From the NCBI RefSeq assembly GCF_013393185.1, contig NZ_QJQX01000061.1, forward strand, positions 24,769 to 88,768: 64,000 nt of DNA. Direction: 5' to 3'. The notes under the pieces are model-generated. The model made no database searches. It was not told the origin of the DNA and saw nothing but the letters and a program-made list of their open reading frames with translations. This document shows, piece after piece, positions 9,075 to 18,145 of this stretch; the stretch's first letter is position 1; each line of letters begins with the position of its first letter. The DNA comes from Sphingobium lactosutens (GTDB taxonomy: Bacteria; Pseudomonadota; Alphaproteobacteria; Sphingomonadales; Sphingomonadaceae). Made by a program: the position numbers and the translations under genes.

Positions 9075-9929
9075 ATGGCTCTCGAGATTGTATCGACGAG
9101 CCGTAGCTTTGGAGGTGTGCAGGGCGTGTATAAACACGCTTCTGCCGCCACCGGCACGGACATGACCTTCTCCGTCTACGTGCCCCTGCATGCTGCGGAC
9201 GCAAAGTTGCCGGTGGTCTGGTATCTGTCGGGCCTCACCTGCACACAGGCCAATGTGACCGAAAAAGGCGAGTTTCGCCGCGTCTGTGCGGAGCTGGGTC
9301 TGATCTTCGTCGCACCAGATACCTCGCCGCGCGGTGAGAACGTAATGGATGATCCTGAAGGCGCCTATGATTTCGGACTGGGCGCTGGCTTCTATGTCGA
9401 CGCGACCCAGGAACCATTCGCCCCGAATTATCGCATGTGGTCCTATGTCACTGAAGAGCTGCCAGCACTAATCGCAAGGCAATTCCCAGCAGACATGGAT
9501 CGGCAGTCGATCATGGGGCACAGTATGGGCGGGCATGGGGCGCTCACGATCGGATTGACCTTTCCAGACCGCTTCAAGGCGGTGTCGGCCTTCTCACCGA
9601 TTGTCGCGCCGTCGCAGGTTCCCTGGGGGCAAAAGGCGCTGTCGGGCTATCTGGGAGACGACAAGGCAGCATGGCGCAAGCATGACGCGGTGGCGTTGAT
9701 CGAAGATGGCGCGCGCGTTGCGGATATGTTGGTCGATCAGGGTGAAGCAGATCCTTTCCTCGCTGAACAACTCAAGCCTCAGTTGCTGGAAGAAGCGTGT
9801 AAGGCAGCGGGTAACCCGCTGACGCTCAGGCTCCAGCCCGGCTATGACCATAGCTATAATTTCATCTCCACCTTCATGGGCGTTCATCTGCGCTGGCACG
9901 CGGTTCGGCTCAAAAATCGGGACGTGTAA
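9075..9929 (+). CDS. fghA: S-formylglutathione hydrolase
   Basis: Esterase-D type alpha/beta hydrolase that converts S-formylglutathione to formate and glutathione, the step after FrmA. 284 residues. Nucleophile S150 in GHSMGGHGA, conserved LSGLTCTQAN near 51-60 and YRMWSYVTEELP, catalytic histidine in GYDHSYNF. AAGG precedes the start. The stop codon overlaps the ATG of the decayed ferredoxin gene (TAATG), showing that gene was once part of the operon. Confidence 0.96.
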   Translation: MALEIVSTSRSFGGVQGVYKHASAATGTDMTFSVYVPLHAADAKLPVVWYLSGLTCTQANVTEKGEFRRVCAELGLIFVAPDTSPRGENVMDDPEGAYDFGLGAGFYVDATQEPFAPNYRMWSYVTEELPALIARQFPADMDRQSIMGHSMGGHGALTIGLTFPDRFKAVSAFSPIVAPSQVPWGQKALSGYLGDDKAAWRKHDAVALIEDGARVADMLVDQGEADPFLAEQLKPQLLEEACKAAGNPLTLRLQPGYDHSYNFISTFMGVHLRWHAVRLKNRDV

Positions 9930-10139
9930 TGGTTCAGATACGCGTTACGGATCGTGCGGGCGCCGAGCGCAGAGGCCAGCCTTTCCCTTATGGAGGCCAT
10001 TTGTGACAATGGCGTGGATGAGCTTCTCGCCCTGTGTTGCGGTTGCTGTTCGTGCACCACTTGTCATGTCTATGTCGGTGCTGGCAGCGCAGCGGCTCTC
10101 CCAGCTTTGAGCGAAGATGAGGGAGAAGCGCAGTTATAA
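9929..10139 (+). pseudogene. Decayed 2Fe-2S ferredoxin gene
   Basis: Starts with [14 protein letters not shown] in one frame and continues, after a frameshift between about 9960 and 9985, as [19 protein letters not shown] with the cysteine cluster [14 protein letters not shown] and then LPALSEDEG. This is the adrenodoxin/plant-type ferredoxin of sphingomonads, normally about 106 residues. The last third, including the final cluster cysteine, is missing because an IS256-type end abuts at about 10147. It begins at a TAATG overlap with fghA. Confidence 0.7.
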
Positions 10140-10146
10140 TTCCATG

Positions 10147-10625
10147 GGGACTGTCGGGAATTTCGTGTGCGGCGAGGCGATTGGTCATCAGGCCGTCATT
10201 GCCCTGATGAAACGTTCGCCGAAGAGCACGGCAAATTGTGCCTTCGCCATGTTCCATTCGCGCGGCGGCATTTTCCACTCTTTCTCCGATCGGTTCAAGA
10301 TCAGATACAGCAGCTTGGTCGCCGCCTCGTCGTTGGGAAAGTGGCCCCGCGCCCGTACTGCGCGGCGGAGCTAGGAATTCAAAGCTTCAATGGAATTTGT
10401 CGTATAGACGATCCGCCTGACTTCATCGGGGAAGGCGAAGAATGGAATGACCTCGGGCCATGCCCGGCGCCAGCTCTGGCCGATGGCCGGATAACGTTGC
10501 CCCCAGAAGCTGGCCTCGAAGGCCGTCAGTGCCTCCTGGGCGGCCGCAGCATCGACGGCACGGTAAGATGGCCTTCAGTGCCGTTCCGAGTGTCTTACGG
10601 TCTTTCCACGCCACGAAATCCATCG
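10147..10625 (-). mobile_element. Remnant of an IS256-family (mutator) insertion sequence
   Basis: On the minus strand, a transposase C-terminal part: DFVAWKDRKTLGTALKAI, a frameshift, then AAQEALTAFEASFWGQRY, RRIVYTTNSIEALNS, a TAG stop, then LRRAVRARGHFPNDEAATK and the terminal KAQFAVLFGERF before TGA at 10188-10190. The N-terminal half with the catalytic Asp residues is absent. GGGACTGTCGGGAATTTCG at about 10147 looks like the element terminus. One frameshift and one nonsense codon make it dead. Confidence 0.75.
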
Positions 10626-10628
10626 AAA

Positions 10629-10843
10629 GGCAGGGATCATGCTTTATTGCGAACGATTTTGAACGCACCTGCATGAAGACGAAGATTATTCATCGCACGA
10701 CACGGCCTTATACACCTCAAACGAACGGTATGGTCAAACGCTTCAATGACCGTATTGCCAGTGAGGAACGCGGCATCAATGTCGCCGGTCACGCTGGCCT
10801 TGAAATCCTGCTGACCGGCTTTAACTGTGACTGCAATCGATGA
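10629..10843 (+). mobile_element. Remnant of an IS481/IS3-type DDE transposase
   Basis: The frame reads GSCFIANDFERTC, then IHRTTRPYTPQTNGMVKRFNDR, the rve integrase core around the third catalytic residue. That residue, normally Glu in NGMVERFN, is Lys here. Both ends are missing. It is joined directly to the IS256 remnant, so the two elements were nested or recombined. Confidence 0.65.
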
Positions 10844-11021
10844 CCGCATCCAACTCAAGCCGGCTCTCGCCAGCCCCCTTTACAAGCCAGCGGCGCAGGA
10901 CGGCCTTATGGCTAAAGTCGATGACGTACTACATTATGCCAATGATGTATCGCAACCAGACAGCTAGTCATCAGTTAAGAGCTTTATCATATTTCTTGGT
11001 AGGCTTGGAAAGATCGGCCGC
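10844..11021. other. Short region without recognisable gene
   Basis: Follows the transposase remnant up to the EthD stop codon. No gene, repeat or hairpin was seen. The sequence is AT-richer than average. Confidence 0.4.
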
Positions 11022-11375
11022 TTACAGGCTGCCGTGATAATCAACCTCGAAGACGCGAATATTGTCACGGTCAACATGATTCATTTCATCAGGAATAATT
11101 CTTTCTCTGACGGGTTCGCTCATCCACTTTGCGAACCATTGGTCCGCTGAGCTCCGATCTTCGAACCTAATTTCAGTGATTACGTCGAAACCAAGCGGTG
11201 GATCATTTTGAGTTAACGTATACGAATACGGCGTCTGAAGATAATTACGCCGATAAAAAACTAGCGGTGGCATAAGCTTTTGGACAAGCGGAACATGAAC
11301 ATCTTCGTAATAATCTACAAATTGTTGTTGAGTAAGTCCCTTCTTACGAGGAATCAATATCAGGAATACGATCAT
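11022..11375 (-). CDS. EthD domain protein
   Basis: 117-residue dimeric alpha/beta-barrel protein of the EthD family: MIVFLILIPRKKGLTQQQF, YEDVHVPLV and a C-terminal RVFEVDYHG. Such proteins are small accessory partners or ketide-like cyclases or isomerases in ring-degrading clusters; the exact role is unknown. AGGGAGA precedes the ATG. The gene is clearly AT-richer than its neighbours, a sign of separate origin. It lies 213 bases downstream of the SDR gene on the same strand. Confidence 0.8.
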   Translation of the reverse strand: MIVFLILIPRKKGLTQQQFVDYYEDVHVPLVQKLMPPLVFYRRNYLQTPYSYTLTQNDPPLGFDVITEIRFEDRSSADQWFAKWMSEPVRERIIPDEMNHVDRDNIRVFEVDYHGSL

Positions 11376-11588
11376 AGGATTTCTCCCTTATGTTCTTGCG
11401 GGGTCCACAATATGGGCTCAGTGTGATGGAGGTTTGCCGTCCGTCGCTTGACGGGATGGTCGTGGGCAGAAGGCATCATGTTCTTGCGCAAAATTGACCC
11501 AGGAGGTGGTGATACCGTGACCAGACTTAGCTATAAGATCGGCAGTTTCTCGCCTAATTGACAAAAGACTGTTTGTTGGTCGACCATC

Positions 11589-12359
11589 TCAGCTATGCGT
11601 CCAGCCTCCATCAACGACGATATTTTGCCCCGTTATGAAGCTCGCGTCGTCGGAAAGCAGAAAAGAGACTGTGCCTGCATAATCGTCGGGAACAGCGACC
11701 CGCTTTATGCACTGCAATTTCGCCAAGGGCTCCAAAAGCTCTCGCCGCTGGGGTTCATTCTCCACCGTCTTGGTCCTGGTGATGCTCGGGGCGACGCCGT
11801 TGACAGTTATGCCCCAATCCCCGACTTCCCGGGAAAGCGAGCGCACGAACCCGATTACCGCACCTTTACTCGCGACATAGTGGGTCAGGTTGGCGACCCC
11901 TAACTGAAACGTGTTGGAGGTAATGGCGACTATACGGCCCCATCCACGCGACCGCATGCCCGGCAAAAACGCCCGCACCAGAAAATAGAGCGAGTCGATA
12001 TTGACCGCGAAGACACGGCGCCATTCGCCAAAATCGATCTCGTCTACGGGTTTCATCGGATAAATGCCGGCGGCGTGGACAATCGCATCGACTTCGATAC
12101 CCCGTGTGGCGATATCCGACGCGAAATCCGCAATTGACCGGCTATCTGTGAGATTGCAGCGAAGCCACTCAACCGTTCCCTGAGCGCCAGCTGCAAGCGC
12201 AACGCTTTCGCTCGCGTCGGCGACATCGCAGATCAAAATATGAGCGCCTTCCTCTGCGAGGCGGTGGACGAACGCCTGTCCGATGCCGTTGCTCCCTCCC
12301 GTCACTATGATAGTCTTTCCGGAATGGCGTTTTTCCTCATGCTGCGGAGCATTCGCCAT
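11589..12359 (-). CDS. SDR family oxidoreductase
   Basis: 256-residue classical SDR: VTGGSNGIGQ cofactor loop near residue 19, HAAG, serine in ITSN, Y-x3-K in HYVASKGAV, and C-terminal FITGQNIVVDGGW. AAGGAT lies before the start. It follows the Rieske oxygenase gene on the same strand with a 121-base gap and probably oxidises the alcohol or diol made there. It shares FLPGMRSRGWGRI and SLSREVGDWGITVN with the SDR at 2036, so the two are probably paralogues within one pathway. Confidence 0.87.
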   Translation of the reverse strand: MANAPQHEEKRHSGKTIIVTGGSNGIGQAFVHRLAEEGAHILICDVADASESVALAAGAQGTVEWLRCNLTDSRSIADFASDIATRGIEVDAIVHAAGIYPMKPVDEIDFGEWRRVFAVNIDSLYFLVRAFLPGMRSRGWGRIVAITSNTFQLGVANLTHYVASKGAVIGFVRSLSREVGDWGITVNGVAPSITRTKTVENEPQRRELLEPLAKLQCIKRVAVPDDYAGTVSFLLSDDASFITGQNIVVDGGWTHS

Positions 12360-12480
12360 CAGCCTATCCTTTCGTCGAGCAAGCCCTGGTCCGCGTCGGA
12401 GTCACGGGCGGCGGCCCTAATTTGGGAAGGCGCGGTGAGGCTGTCACGGCGCCTCACGGCGACCTGGGAAAACGGCAGCA

Positions 12481-13575
12481 TCATGCCGAAATGGGCGCGA
12501 TTAGAAGGGACGAATTCTCGCCATCGTCTTCGATCTCATCCGGCGAACCCGACTCTTCAAGGATAAGTTTGCGCATGATTCTGCGTGCCTGCAGGGCGGC
12601 CCGATCGCCTTTGTTGATGACGGGCGTCATGGTCAAAATGTCCCAGTCGCTTCCCATATTGGACTGAACCGCCTCAATGATGCGCCGATCCTGCTCGAAG
12701 GCGAAGGTCTGGGCCTTACGCCAGAAGTCGATCGCGGTCGTATCGCCGTTGTGGAACGACAACGAAGTTCCGTAGAAATAGTGGGTCGTCGTTGCCGTCT
12801 CGGGCGTTATGGCGTCCATGCTCAGCAACTGAAGACCCTGTTCGCGCTTGCCACCGACGGGCATGACGCCCACGTCAAGCATGAGATTGGACGCAGGCTC
12901 CCAGTGCATATCGATCCAGAAATCGACATTCCCCTGGGCCCATGGATCTCTGATAGTCTCGGCCCAGCCTGCAACCATGGGAGCATCCGGGACGAACCAG
13001 CGATCCACCAGGCCCCGGTCGGTTCGCTCCGTTTTGCTGGTCGTTCGATCGGCAAGTTCGGGGTCGCCCAATATACCTTCGTGCACGAAATTGATGTGAG
13101 AGAGATCTAGCAGGTTGTCGACAACCAGTAGGTAATTTCCCTTCACATGCATATATTGCGTATCGGCGCGCCAATCCGGATGATCATAATACCACCAGTC
13201 CGGTATGAGATTGGCATCCGCATCGGTCGCCAGTCCCATCCAGATCCAGATCATGCCGTGGCGCTCTTCCAACGGATAGGCGCGTACACACGCATTAGGA
13301 TGCAGCTTTTCGTTCGGCTGGGTTGGATTGTTGAGGCACTTGCCGCCGCGTCCAAATTCCATACCGTGATAGCCGCAGGCGATACCCTCGTGCGTCATCC
13401 GGCCGACAGAAAGGGGCGCAAAGCGGTGCGGACAACGGTCTTCCAGCGCCAACGCCTCGCCGGCGCGTGTTCTGAATAATACGACCTTCTCGTTTAGGAA
13501 CGTCCTCGCAAGCGGTTCTAGCCGCGTCACCTCTCGCGAATATGCGGCCAAATACCAACGGTTCTTAAGAAACAT
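12481..13575 (-). CDS. VanA-type Rieske oxygenase (aromatic ring or O-demethylating)
   Basis: Terminal oxygenase of a two- or three-component system. With the ATG at 13575 (AAGGA upstream) it has 364 residues, like VanA and dicamba monooxygenase; the frame is open 48 codons further but without homology. Rieske 2Fe-2S ligands C48-P-H50 and C67-x2-H70 (CGYHG); mononuclear iron site in DNLLDLSHINFVH (D157, H160, H165). No reductase or ferredoxin gene is adjacent; the only ferredoxin nearby (9929) is broken. If it is an O-demethylase, the formaldehyde released would go to FrmA/FghA. Confidence 0.88.
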   Translation of the reverse strand: MFLKNRWYLAAYSREVTRLEPLARTFLNEKVVLFRTRAGEALALEDRCPHRFAPLSVGRMTHEGIACGYHGMEFGRGGKCLNNPTQPNEKLHPNACVRAYPLEERHGMIWIWMGLATDADANLIPDWWYYDHPDWRADTQYMHVKGNYLLVVDNLLDLSHINFVHEGILGDPELADRTTSKTERTDRGLVDRWFVPDAPMVAGWAETIRDPWAQGNVDFWIDMHWEPASNLMLDVGVMPVGGKREQGLQLLSMDAITPETATTTHYFYGTSLSFHNGDTTAIDFWRKAQTFAFEQDRRIIEAVQSNMGSDWDILTMTPVINKGDRAALQARRIMRKLILEESGSPDEIEDDGENSSLLIAPISA

Positions 13576-14106
13576 CCCGCAATCCTTTCCACCTGCTTTA
13601 CCAATACCGTTCGGCCCAACGCGGAAGCCTTCAGCCGCCAGCGACCGGATGACATGCTCTTCCAGCTCGGGCTGGACCAACCATGGACATTCGGGCCCGC
13701 GTGGACGGACTTGCGTCATTGTTTTGGTGGACCCTTGTATCCCTGGGGGGTTTCTTCACCTTTCTTATGGCTGGAAATGACGGTCTGCGGTGACACCGCA
13801 TTGGCATTTTTGGCCCAGAATGGATTGCCTCGGCCCCCTCGTTGGCAAGTGCCGTGCGACTGATCCGTTGAAGGAAGTCGCCGCCCAGATCTGACTTCAA
13901 CTGATACGAATACGGAAAATGAGTGCCACCTCGAACCCGTCGGGTTGATCAGGTTGTTTGACGTCTTGGCGCCGGAGCCCGGTCCTTAAGGCCAGGCTCG
14001 CATCGGTTTGTGGGACATCTATCCTTCGACAAAAGATAGGTGCGTGCTTGAAGGGCGGTGCGCAACCTCAGACCCCCAAGCACTTAGAACTCCGAGAGAG
14101 GGTAAC
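13576..14106. promoter_or_regulatory. 531-base divergent promoter region with regulon motif site B
   Basis: Between the Rieske gene (minus) and the flavin monooxygenase gene (plus). AAAGATAGGTG at 14032-14042 is 64 bases before the ATG at 14107, the same distance as site C has from its gene. CTATC/GATAG forms a short inverted repeat around it. CACCTTTCTTA near 13757-13767 is a weak 8-of-10 reverse match toward the Rieske gene. Frames that cross the region show no similarity. Confidence 0.5.
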
Positions 14107-15333
14107 ATGGAAGTTGCATTGTTCGTTCCGCCAACCGTGGGCCCCGCTGAGGAGTTGATGAAGGGCCTCGCTGGGCGGCGCACTGACTTGTACCAGGTGA
14201 TGCTCAAGAACCTGGTCGAGATCGCCCAGTATATCGACGAGTTCGGGTATTATGGGATAGGATTCACGGAGCATCACCTTTCCGTTGAAGGAATGACGTT
14301 GTCGAATAGTCCGGCGATGCTTGGAACATATCTCGGATCAAGAACCAAGAATTTGAAGTTCGGCGCGATGGGATACGTCCTTCCCGTTGCCGATCCGCTA
14401 CGGGTAGCCGTGGAAGTATCGATGCTCGATCAGATGACCCAAGGGCGGGCTTTTGTCGGTTTCGCGAGGGGTATCCAGACGCGCTGGATCAATACAATGG
14501 CCCAGCATCGTTATTCTCTCAGTGATAATATCACAGATCCGCAGCGCTATGACGATGATCGGCGACGGCTATTTTATGAGAATCTTGAAATTATTCTGAA
14601 GGCTTGGGACAATGACACGTTTTCCCACAAGGGCGAATTTTGGACGATCCCGGCGCCCCGCACGGATTGGCCGGCACAACGCATGACGAGGGAAATGGGC
14701 GGCCGCAGCCTGGACGCCGAGGGCAACCTGGTCGAGATCGGCATCGCGCCGGCGATGTATAACCGCAAGCGGCCACCAATGTTCGAACCCTTCTCCGTCA
14801 GCAACCGGTCCATCGAACTTGCAGCAGCAAACGGGCTGATTCCGATTGGGATCATGTGCGACCCAGGCATTGTCTCTGAGCAGGTGGACGCGGCGCAGCG
14901 CGGATGGGAAAAGGCGGGGGTGTACACCAAGCGAGGCGAAAAGCTTGGATTCGCGCGTTATATGATCGTTGGCGAGACCGACGCGGAGGCGCGCGAATTT
15001 GCGGAGCTCGCCATGTTCGAATGGACCTATTTTTTTGCGCAGTTCGGCTACAATGCAGTTCTGGCAAAGCCGGGAGAGGACTGGAAGTCAATTCCCTCGA
15101 CGGTTGAAAAGTTCATCGAACGCGGGATCCTCTTCTGTGGCAGTCCCGACACGGTGAACCGCCAGCTCGAGGCCGCGTTCAAATTTATGCCTGTCGAGTA
15201 TCTGTGGCTCTTCACGCCAAACGAGCTTCTTCCACAAGCGAAGATGATGAAACATCTGGACTTGCTCACCCACAAAGTCCTTCCGAACTTCACCGACCGG
15301 ATCGGTCATAGCCGATCGAAAAACGCGGCCTAA
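14107..15333 (+). CDS. LLM-class (luciferase-like) flavin-dependent monooxygenase
   Basis: 408-residue bacterial-luciferase-fold protein that uses reduced FMN supplied by a separate reductase. Start at 14107 has GAGAGAGGG just upstream and gives MEVALFVPPTVGP. Typical segments: GIGFTEHHLS, GAMGYVLPVADPLRVA, GRAFVGFARG, and YENLEIILKAW. It resembles limonene/alkanal-monooxygenase-type members. Members hydroxylate or perform Baeyer-Villiger oxidation. The flavin reductase at 34023 is the likely partner, and both carry the same upstream motif. First gene of a five-gene operon (14107-19267). Confidence 0.85.
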   Translation: MEVALFVPPTVGPAEELMKGLAGRRTDLYQVMLKNLVEIAQYIDEFGYYGIGFTEHHLSVEGMTLSNSPAMLGTYLGSRTKNLKFGAMGYVLPVADPLRVAVEVSMLDQMTQGRAFVGFARGIQTRWINTMAQHRYSLSDNITDPQRYDDDRRRLFYENLEIILKAWDNDTFSHKGEFWTIPAPRTDWPAQRMTREMGGRSLDAEGNLVEIGIAPAMYNRKRPPMFEPFSVSNRSIELAAANGLIPIGIMCDPGIVSEQVDAAQRGWEKAGVYTKRGEKLGFARYMIVGETDAEAREFAELAMFEWTYFFAQFGYNAVLAKPGEDWKSIPSTVEKFIERGILFCGSPDTVNRQLEAAFKFMPVEYLWLFTPNELLPQAKMMKHLDLLTHKVLPNFTDRIGHSRSKNAA

Positions 15334-15343
15334 GGAGGGCAAT

Positions 15344-16225
15344 ATGGGACAGCAGTATGAAAGCCTGTGGAGTGACATCCACCGCAGTTCGTTCACGCAA
15401 GCCTATGTCGATGCGGCCGGTATCAGGACGCGCTATATTCAGGCAGGTCCTGACACGGCGCCGACGGTTATCTTCTTGCATGGTACGGGCGGGCACGCCG
15501 AAGCATTCCTGCGCAATCTCGACGCGCATGCGGCACATTTCAACGTGTTGCTCGTCGATTATCTCGGTCATGGTTGGACCGATAAACCGGCTATTGACTA
15601 TGAAATCCCGGATTACGTCAAGCACCTAGCCGATTTCATGGATGCTGTCGGCGTCAAATCGGCATCGCTGTGCGGAGAGTCGATGGGGGGCTGGATCGCT
15701 GCTGCCTTTGCAATCGCACACCCGGCCAGGGTCGATCGGTTGATCCTTAATACGATGGGCGGTTCGACGATGAACGCGACCGTCAGCCAGACCGTCATCG
15801 ACAAGACGATGGCGGCGGTGGAGGATCCCGCGGCGCATGTTCGCGCACGGCTCGAATGGCTGATGGCCGATCCGAAGGTCGTGACCGACGACCTGGTCGC
15901 GTGTAGGCAGCGGATATATGCCCAACCCGGCATGCGCGAGACCATGCGCAAGATCCTTTGTCTGCAGGAGCCCGAACCGCGGTTGCGGAATCTGATGACA
16001 GAGGATAACATGTCGAAAATCAGCGCCCCGACCCTGGTTGTTTGGACGACCAAGGATCCGACGGCATCGGTCGAGGTCGGCGAGCGCATCGCGAGTTGGG
16101 TCCCCGGGGCGCAATTCACCGTCATGGCGGATTGTGGACATTGGCCGCAATATGAGGATCCCGACACCTATAACAGGTTGAGCGTTGAATTTTTGCTGGG
16201 GCGTGCGGTTCAGGAGGCGGCGTAA
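15344..16225 (+). CDS. Alpha/beta hydrolase, probable meta-cleavage product (C-C bond) hydrolase
   Basis: 293 residues. Oxyanion segment FLHGTGGHAEAF, nucleophile in CGESMGGW, aspartate in VVWTTKDPTA, histidine in DCGHWPQYEDP. The arrangement matches MhpC/BphD hydrolases, which split ring-cleavage products into a dienoate and an acid. AAGGAGG before the ATG. Its stop overlaps the start of the extradiol dioxygenase gene (TAATG), which strongly supports a paired function. Confidence 0.85.
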   Translation: MGQQYESLWSDIHRSSFTQAYVDAAGIRTRYIQAGPDTAPTVIFLHGTGGHAEAFLRNLDAHAAHFNVLLVDYLGHGWTDKPAIDYEIPDYVKHLADFMDAVGVKSASLCGESMGGWIAAAFAIAHPARVDRLILNTMGGSTMNATVSQTVIDKTMAAVEDPAAHVRARLEWLMADPKVVTDDLVACRQRIYAQPGMRETMRKILCLQEPEPRLRNLMTEDNMSKISAPTLVVWTTKDPTASVEVGERIASWVPGAQFTVMADCGHWPQYEDPDTYNRLSVEFLLGRAVQEAA

Positions 16226-17181
16226 TGGGCGTTGAACTCCTCTGCACCTCACACTCGCCGCTGATCAATGTCGACGGTCAGGCGCCGGCGGAGCCCACGT
16301 CGCGCGTGGACGATCTTTTCGGGACACTCGCGGGTGACCTGGCAACGCGGCCGCCCAAGTTCGTGATCCAGTTCGGCAATGATCATAACAGCGGCATGGC
16401 TCTAAAGCTCATGCCACCCTTCATGGTTGCGCTGCGTGCGCGCGCTGTAGGCGACTTCGATACGTCGCAGGGACCGATGCTGGTCGACGAAGCGACCGGC
16501 CGGGCCCTGGTCAAGTACCTGCACGGGGCGGGTGTGGACGTCGCCACATCCTACGACGCCTATCTCGATCACGGATTTGTCGTCGCGCAGGATCGCCTGT
16601 TCGGTGGTATCGACAAGATACCGGTGATCCCGATCTTCATCAACTGCGGCGGTGATCTACGGACACCTCTCGATCGCGTGCTGGCCCTCGGCACGGCCGT
16701 CGGCGAATTTATCCGCCGGGAGCACGCCGCGGACGATGTCCTGATCCTGGGCTCGGGCGGATTGTCGCACGACCCGCCACTTCCAGACTTCATGACTTCG
16801 GACGGGATCATGCAGCAACGCATGATCGACGGCACGCAGTGGACGGCGCAATCGCTGCGGGAACGCACAGAGCGCGTATCGGAGATGGGACGCGAGCATG
16901 CCCTCAATGGCGGTGGTCTGCAGGCGCTCAATCCCGGCTGGGACCGAATGATCCTGCAGCATCTGGCGGCTGGGCGATTGGAAGACATTGCAGCGATGGA
17001 CGACGCCGAGGTCGTTCGCCTGGGCGGCCGGGGAGCGAGCGAGATCCGTAACTGGCTAGCAGCCTTTGCTGCGCTCAGAGCGGTTCGGGGAAGCTATTCC
17101 GCGGAGGAACTGTACTACGAGGCGGTTCCGGCCTGGATTGTTGGTTTTGCGGCAATGCGTGCACGGGCTTGCATCGCCTAG
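16225..17181 (+). CDS. mhpB: MhpB-type class III extradiol dioxygenase
   Basis: LigB-superfamily ring-cleavage enzyme like 2,3-dihydroxyphenylpropionate 1,2-dioxygenase. 318 residues; iron-ligand and acid-base histidines in CTSHSPL (H10), FGNDHN, YLDHGFVV and SGGLSHDPP, plus the C-terminal SYSAEELYYEAVPAWIVG. It cleaves a catechol with a side chain ortho to a hydroxyl, giving a 2-hydroxy-6-oxo-dienoate for the adjacent hydrolase. That the side chain differs from plain propionate is suggested by the methylsuccinyl-CoA genes downstream. Confidence 0.88.
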   Translation: MGVELLCTSHSPLINVDGQAPAEPTSRVDDLFGTLAGDLATRPPKFVIQFGNDHNSGMALKLMPPFMVALRARAVGDFDTSQGPMLVDEATGRALVKYLHGAGVDVATSYDAYLDHGFVVAQDRLFGGIDKIPVIPIFINCGGDLRTPLDRVLALGTAVGEFIRREHAADDVLILGSGGLSHDPPLPDFMTSDGIMQQRMIDGTQWTAQSLRERTERVSEMGREHALNGGGLQALNPGWDRMILQHLAAGRLEDIAAMDDAEVVRLGGRGASEIRNWLAAFAALRAVRGSYSAEELYYEAVPAWIVGFAAMRARACIA

Positions 17182-17197
17182 ATATATGAGGGCTGTA

Positions 17198-18133
17198 ATG
17201 TACATCGATCCAGCGGCTCGGTCCTTCCTGGCCGAACTCGAAAATTCCTCAGAACCGGCTCCCGAAACGATCGCAGAGCAGCGCGTCGCCTTTAGCGCGC
17301 TGTGGCGATCGATGGCGCCGCCGGCGCCGGATGTCCATGAAATTGTAACACTGACCATTCCCGTGGAATCCGGTTCGATCGACTGTCTGGTCTACCGCCC
17401 CCGCGCATCCAGCGCGGCCCTTCCTGCTGTGATATTCTTTCACGGCGGAGGCGGAATCACGCTCTCGCCTGAGGATTTTGACGCGACAAGCCGCATGCTG
17501 GCCCTTGATGCCGATTGTGTGGTGATCGTTCCGCGATATCGGCAGGCCCCTGAACATCCTTTTCCGACACCGCTCGAAGATTGCAGTGCAACCCATAGCT
17601 GGGTGGGCGCCCATGCCGGCGAGTTCGGCATCGACCCGGACCGCATCGCCGTGGCAGGCGATAGCGCGGGCGGATATCTGGCCGCAGCGGTCTGCCAGGA
17701 AGCAAAGCGTCACCGTCAAAGGGGGCCGCTGGCACAGATACTCCTATATCCCATGCTCGATATGGCCGGCGCCGCACCCAGCAGGTTCGATCGCGCTTAT
17801 TTCGTGACGGAAGAGGCCCTGAAACGCACCGTCGACCTACACTTTGGCGATGCAGTTCTGGATCCACGGGCATCTCCGTTGCGCGAGCCCGACCTGACCG
17901 CTCTCCCGCCGGCATTGCTCATCACGACCGACCTTGATCCGTTGGTTGATGAAGGTCGCGCTTATGCCCATCGGTTGCGCGCCGCCGGCATACCGGTCTC
18001 CTATTTCTGCTATGAGGGGCAAGTCCATGGTTTCTTCTCCTTTGGAGGGCGCATGGAAGAGGGGAACCGGTGCGTGGCGCATGTCGCAAGCTATCTGCGG
18101 CACGCCTTTGATCGATTCCTGCCGGCTCGCTGA
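17198..18133 (+). CDS. HSL-family alpha/beta hydrolase (carboxylesterase)
   Basis: 311-residue hormone-sensitive-lipase-type esterase: HGGGG oxyanion motif, GDSAGGY nucleophile elbow, DPLVDEG aspartate and QVHGF histidine. GAGGG is six bases before the ATG at 17198. It could open an ester or lactone intermediate, for example the product of a Baeyer-Villiger step by the luciferase-like enzyme; substrate unknown. Confidence 0.87.
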   Translation: MYIDPAARSFLAELENSSEPAPETIAEQRVAFSALWRSMAPPAPDVHEIVTLTIPVESGSIDCLVYRPRASSAALPAVIFFHGGGGITLSPEDFDATSRMLALDADCVVIVPRYRQAPEHPFPTPLEDCSATHSWVGAHAGEFGIDPDRIAVAGDSAGGYLAAAVCQEAKRHRQRGPLAQILLYPMLDMAGAAPSRFDRAYFVTEEALKRTVDLHFGDAVLDPRASPLREPDLTALPPALLITTDLDPLVDEGRAYAHRLRAAGIPVSYFCYEGQVHGFFSFGGRMEEGNRCVAHVASYLRHAFDRFLPAR

Positions 18134-18145
18134 GAAAACCGGGCC

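Noticed and set aside
10167..10676. Plus-strand open frame of 169 codons
   Set aside because: It is the antisense of the IS256 transposase remnant, which reads clearly on the minus strand.
12362..12380. GAAAGGATAGG (minus) upstream of the SDR at 12359 as a further regulon motif
   Set aside because: Differs from AAAGNTAGGTG in spacing and bases, and is better explained as the ribosome-binding site of the SDR gene.
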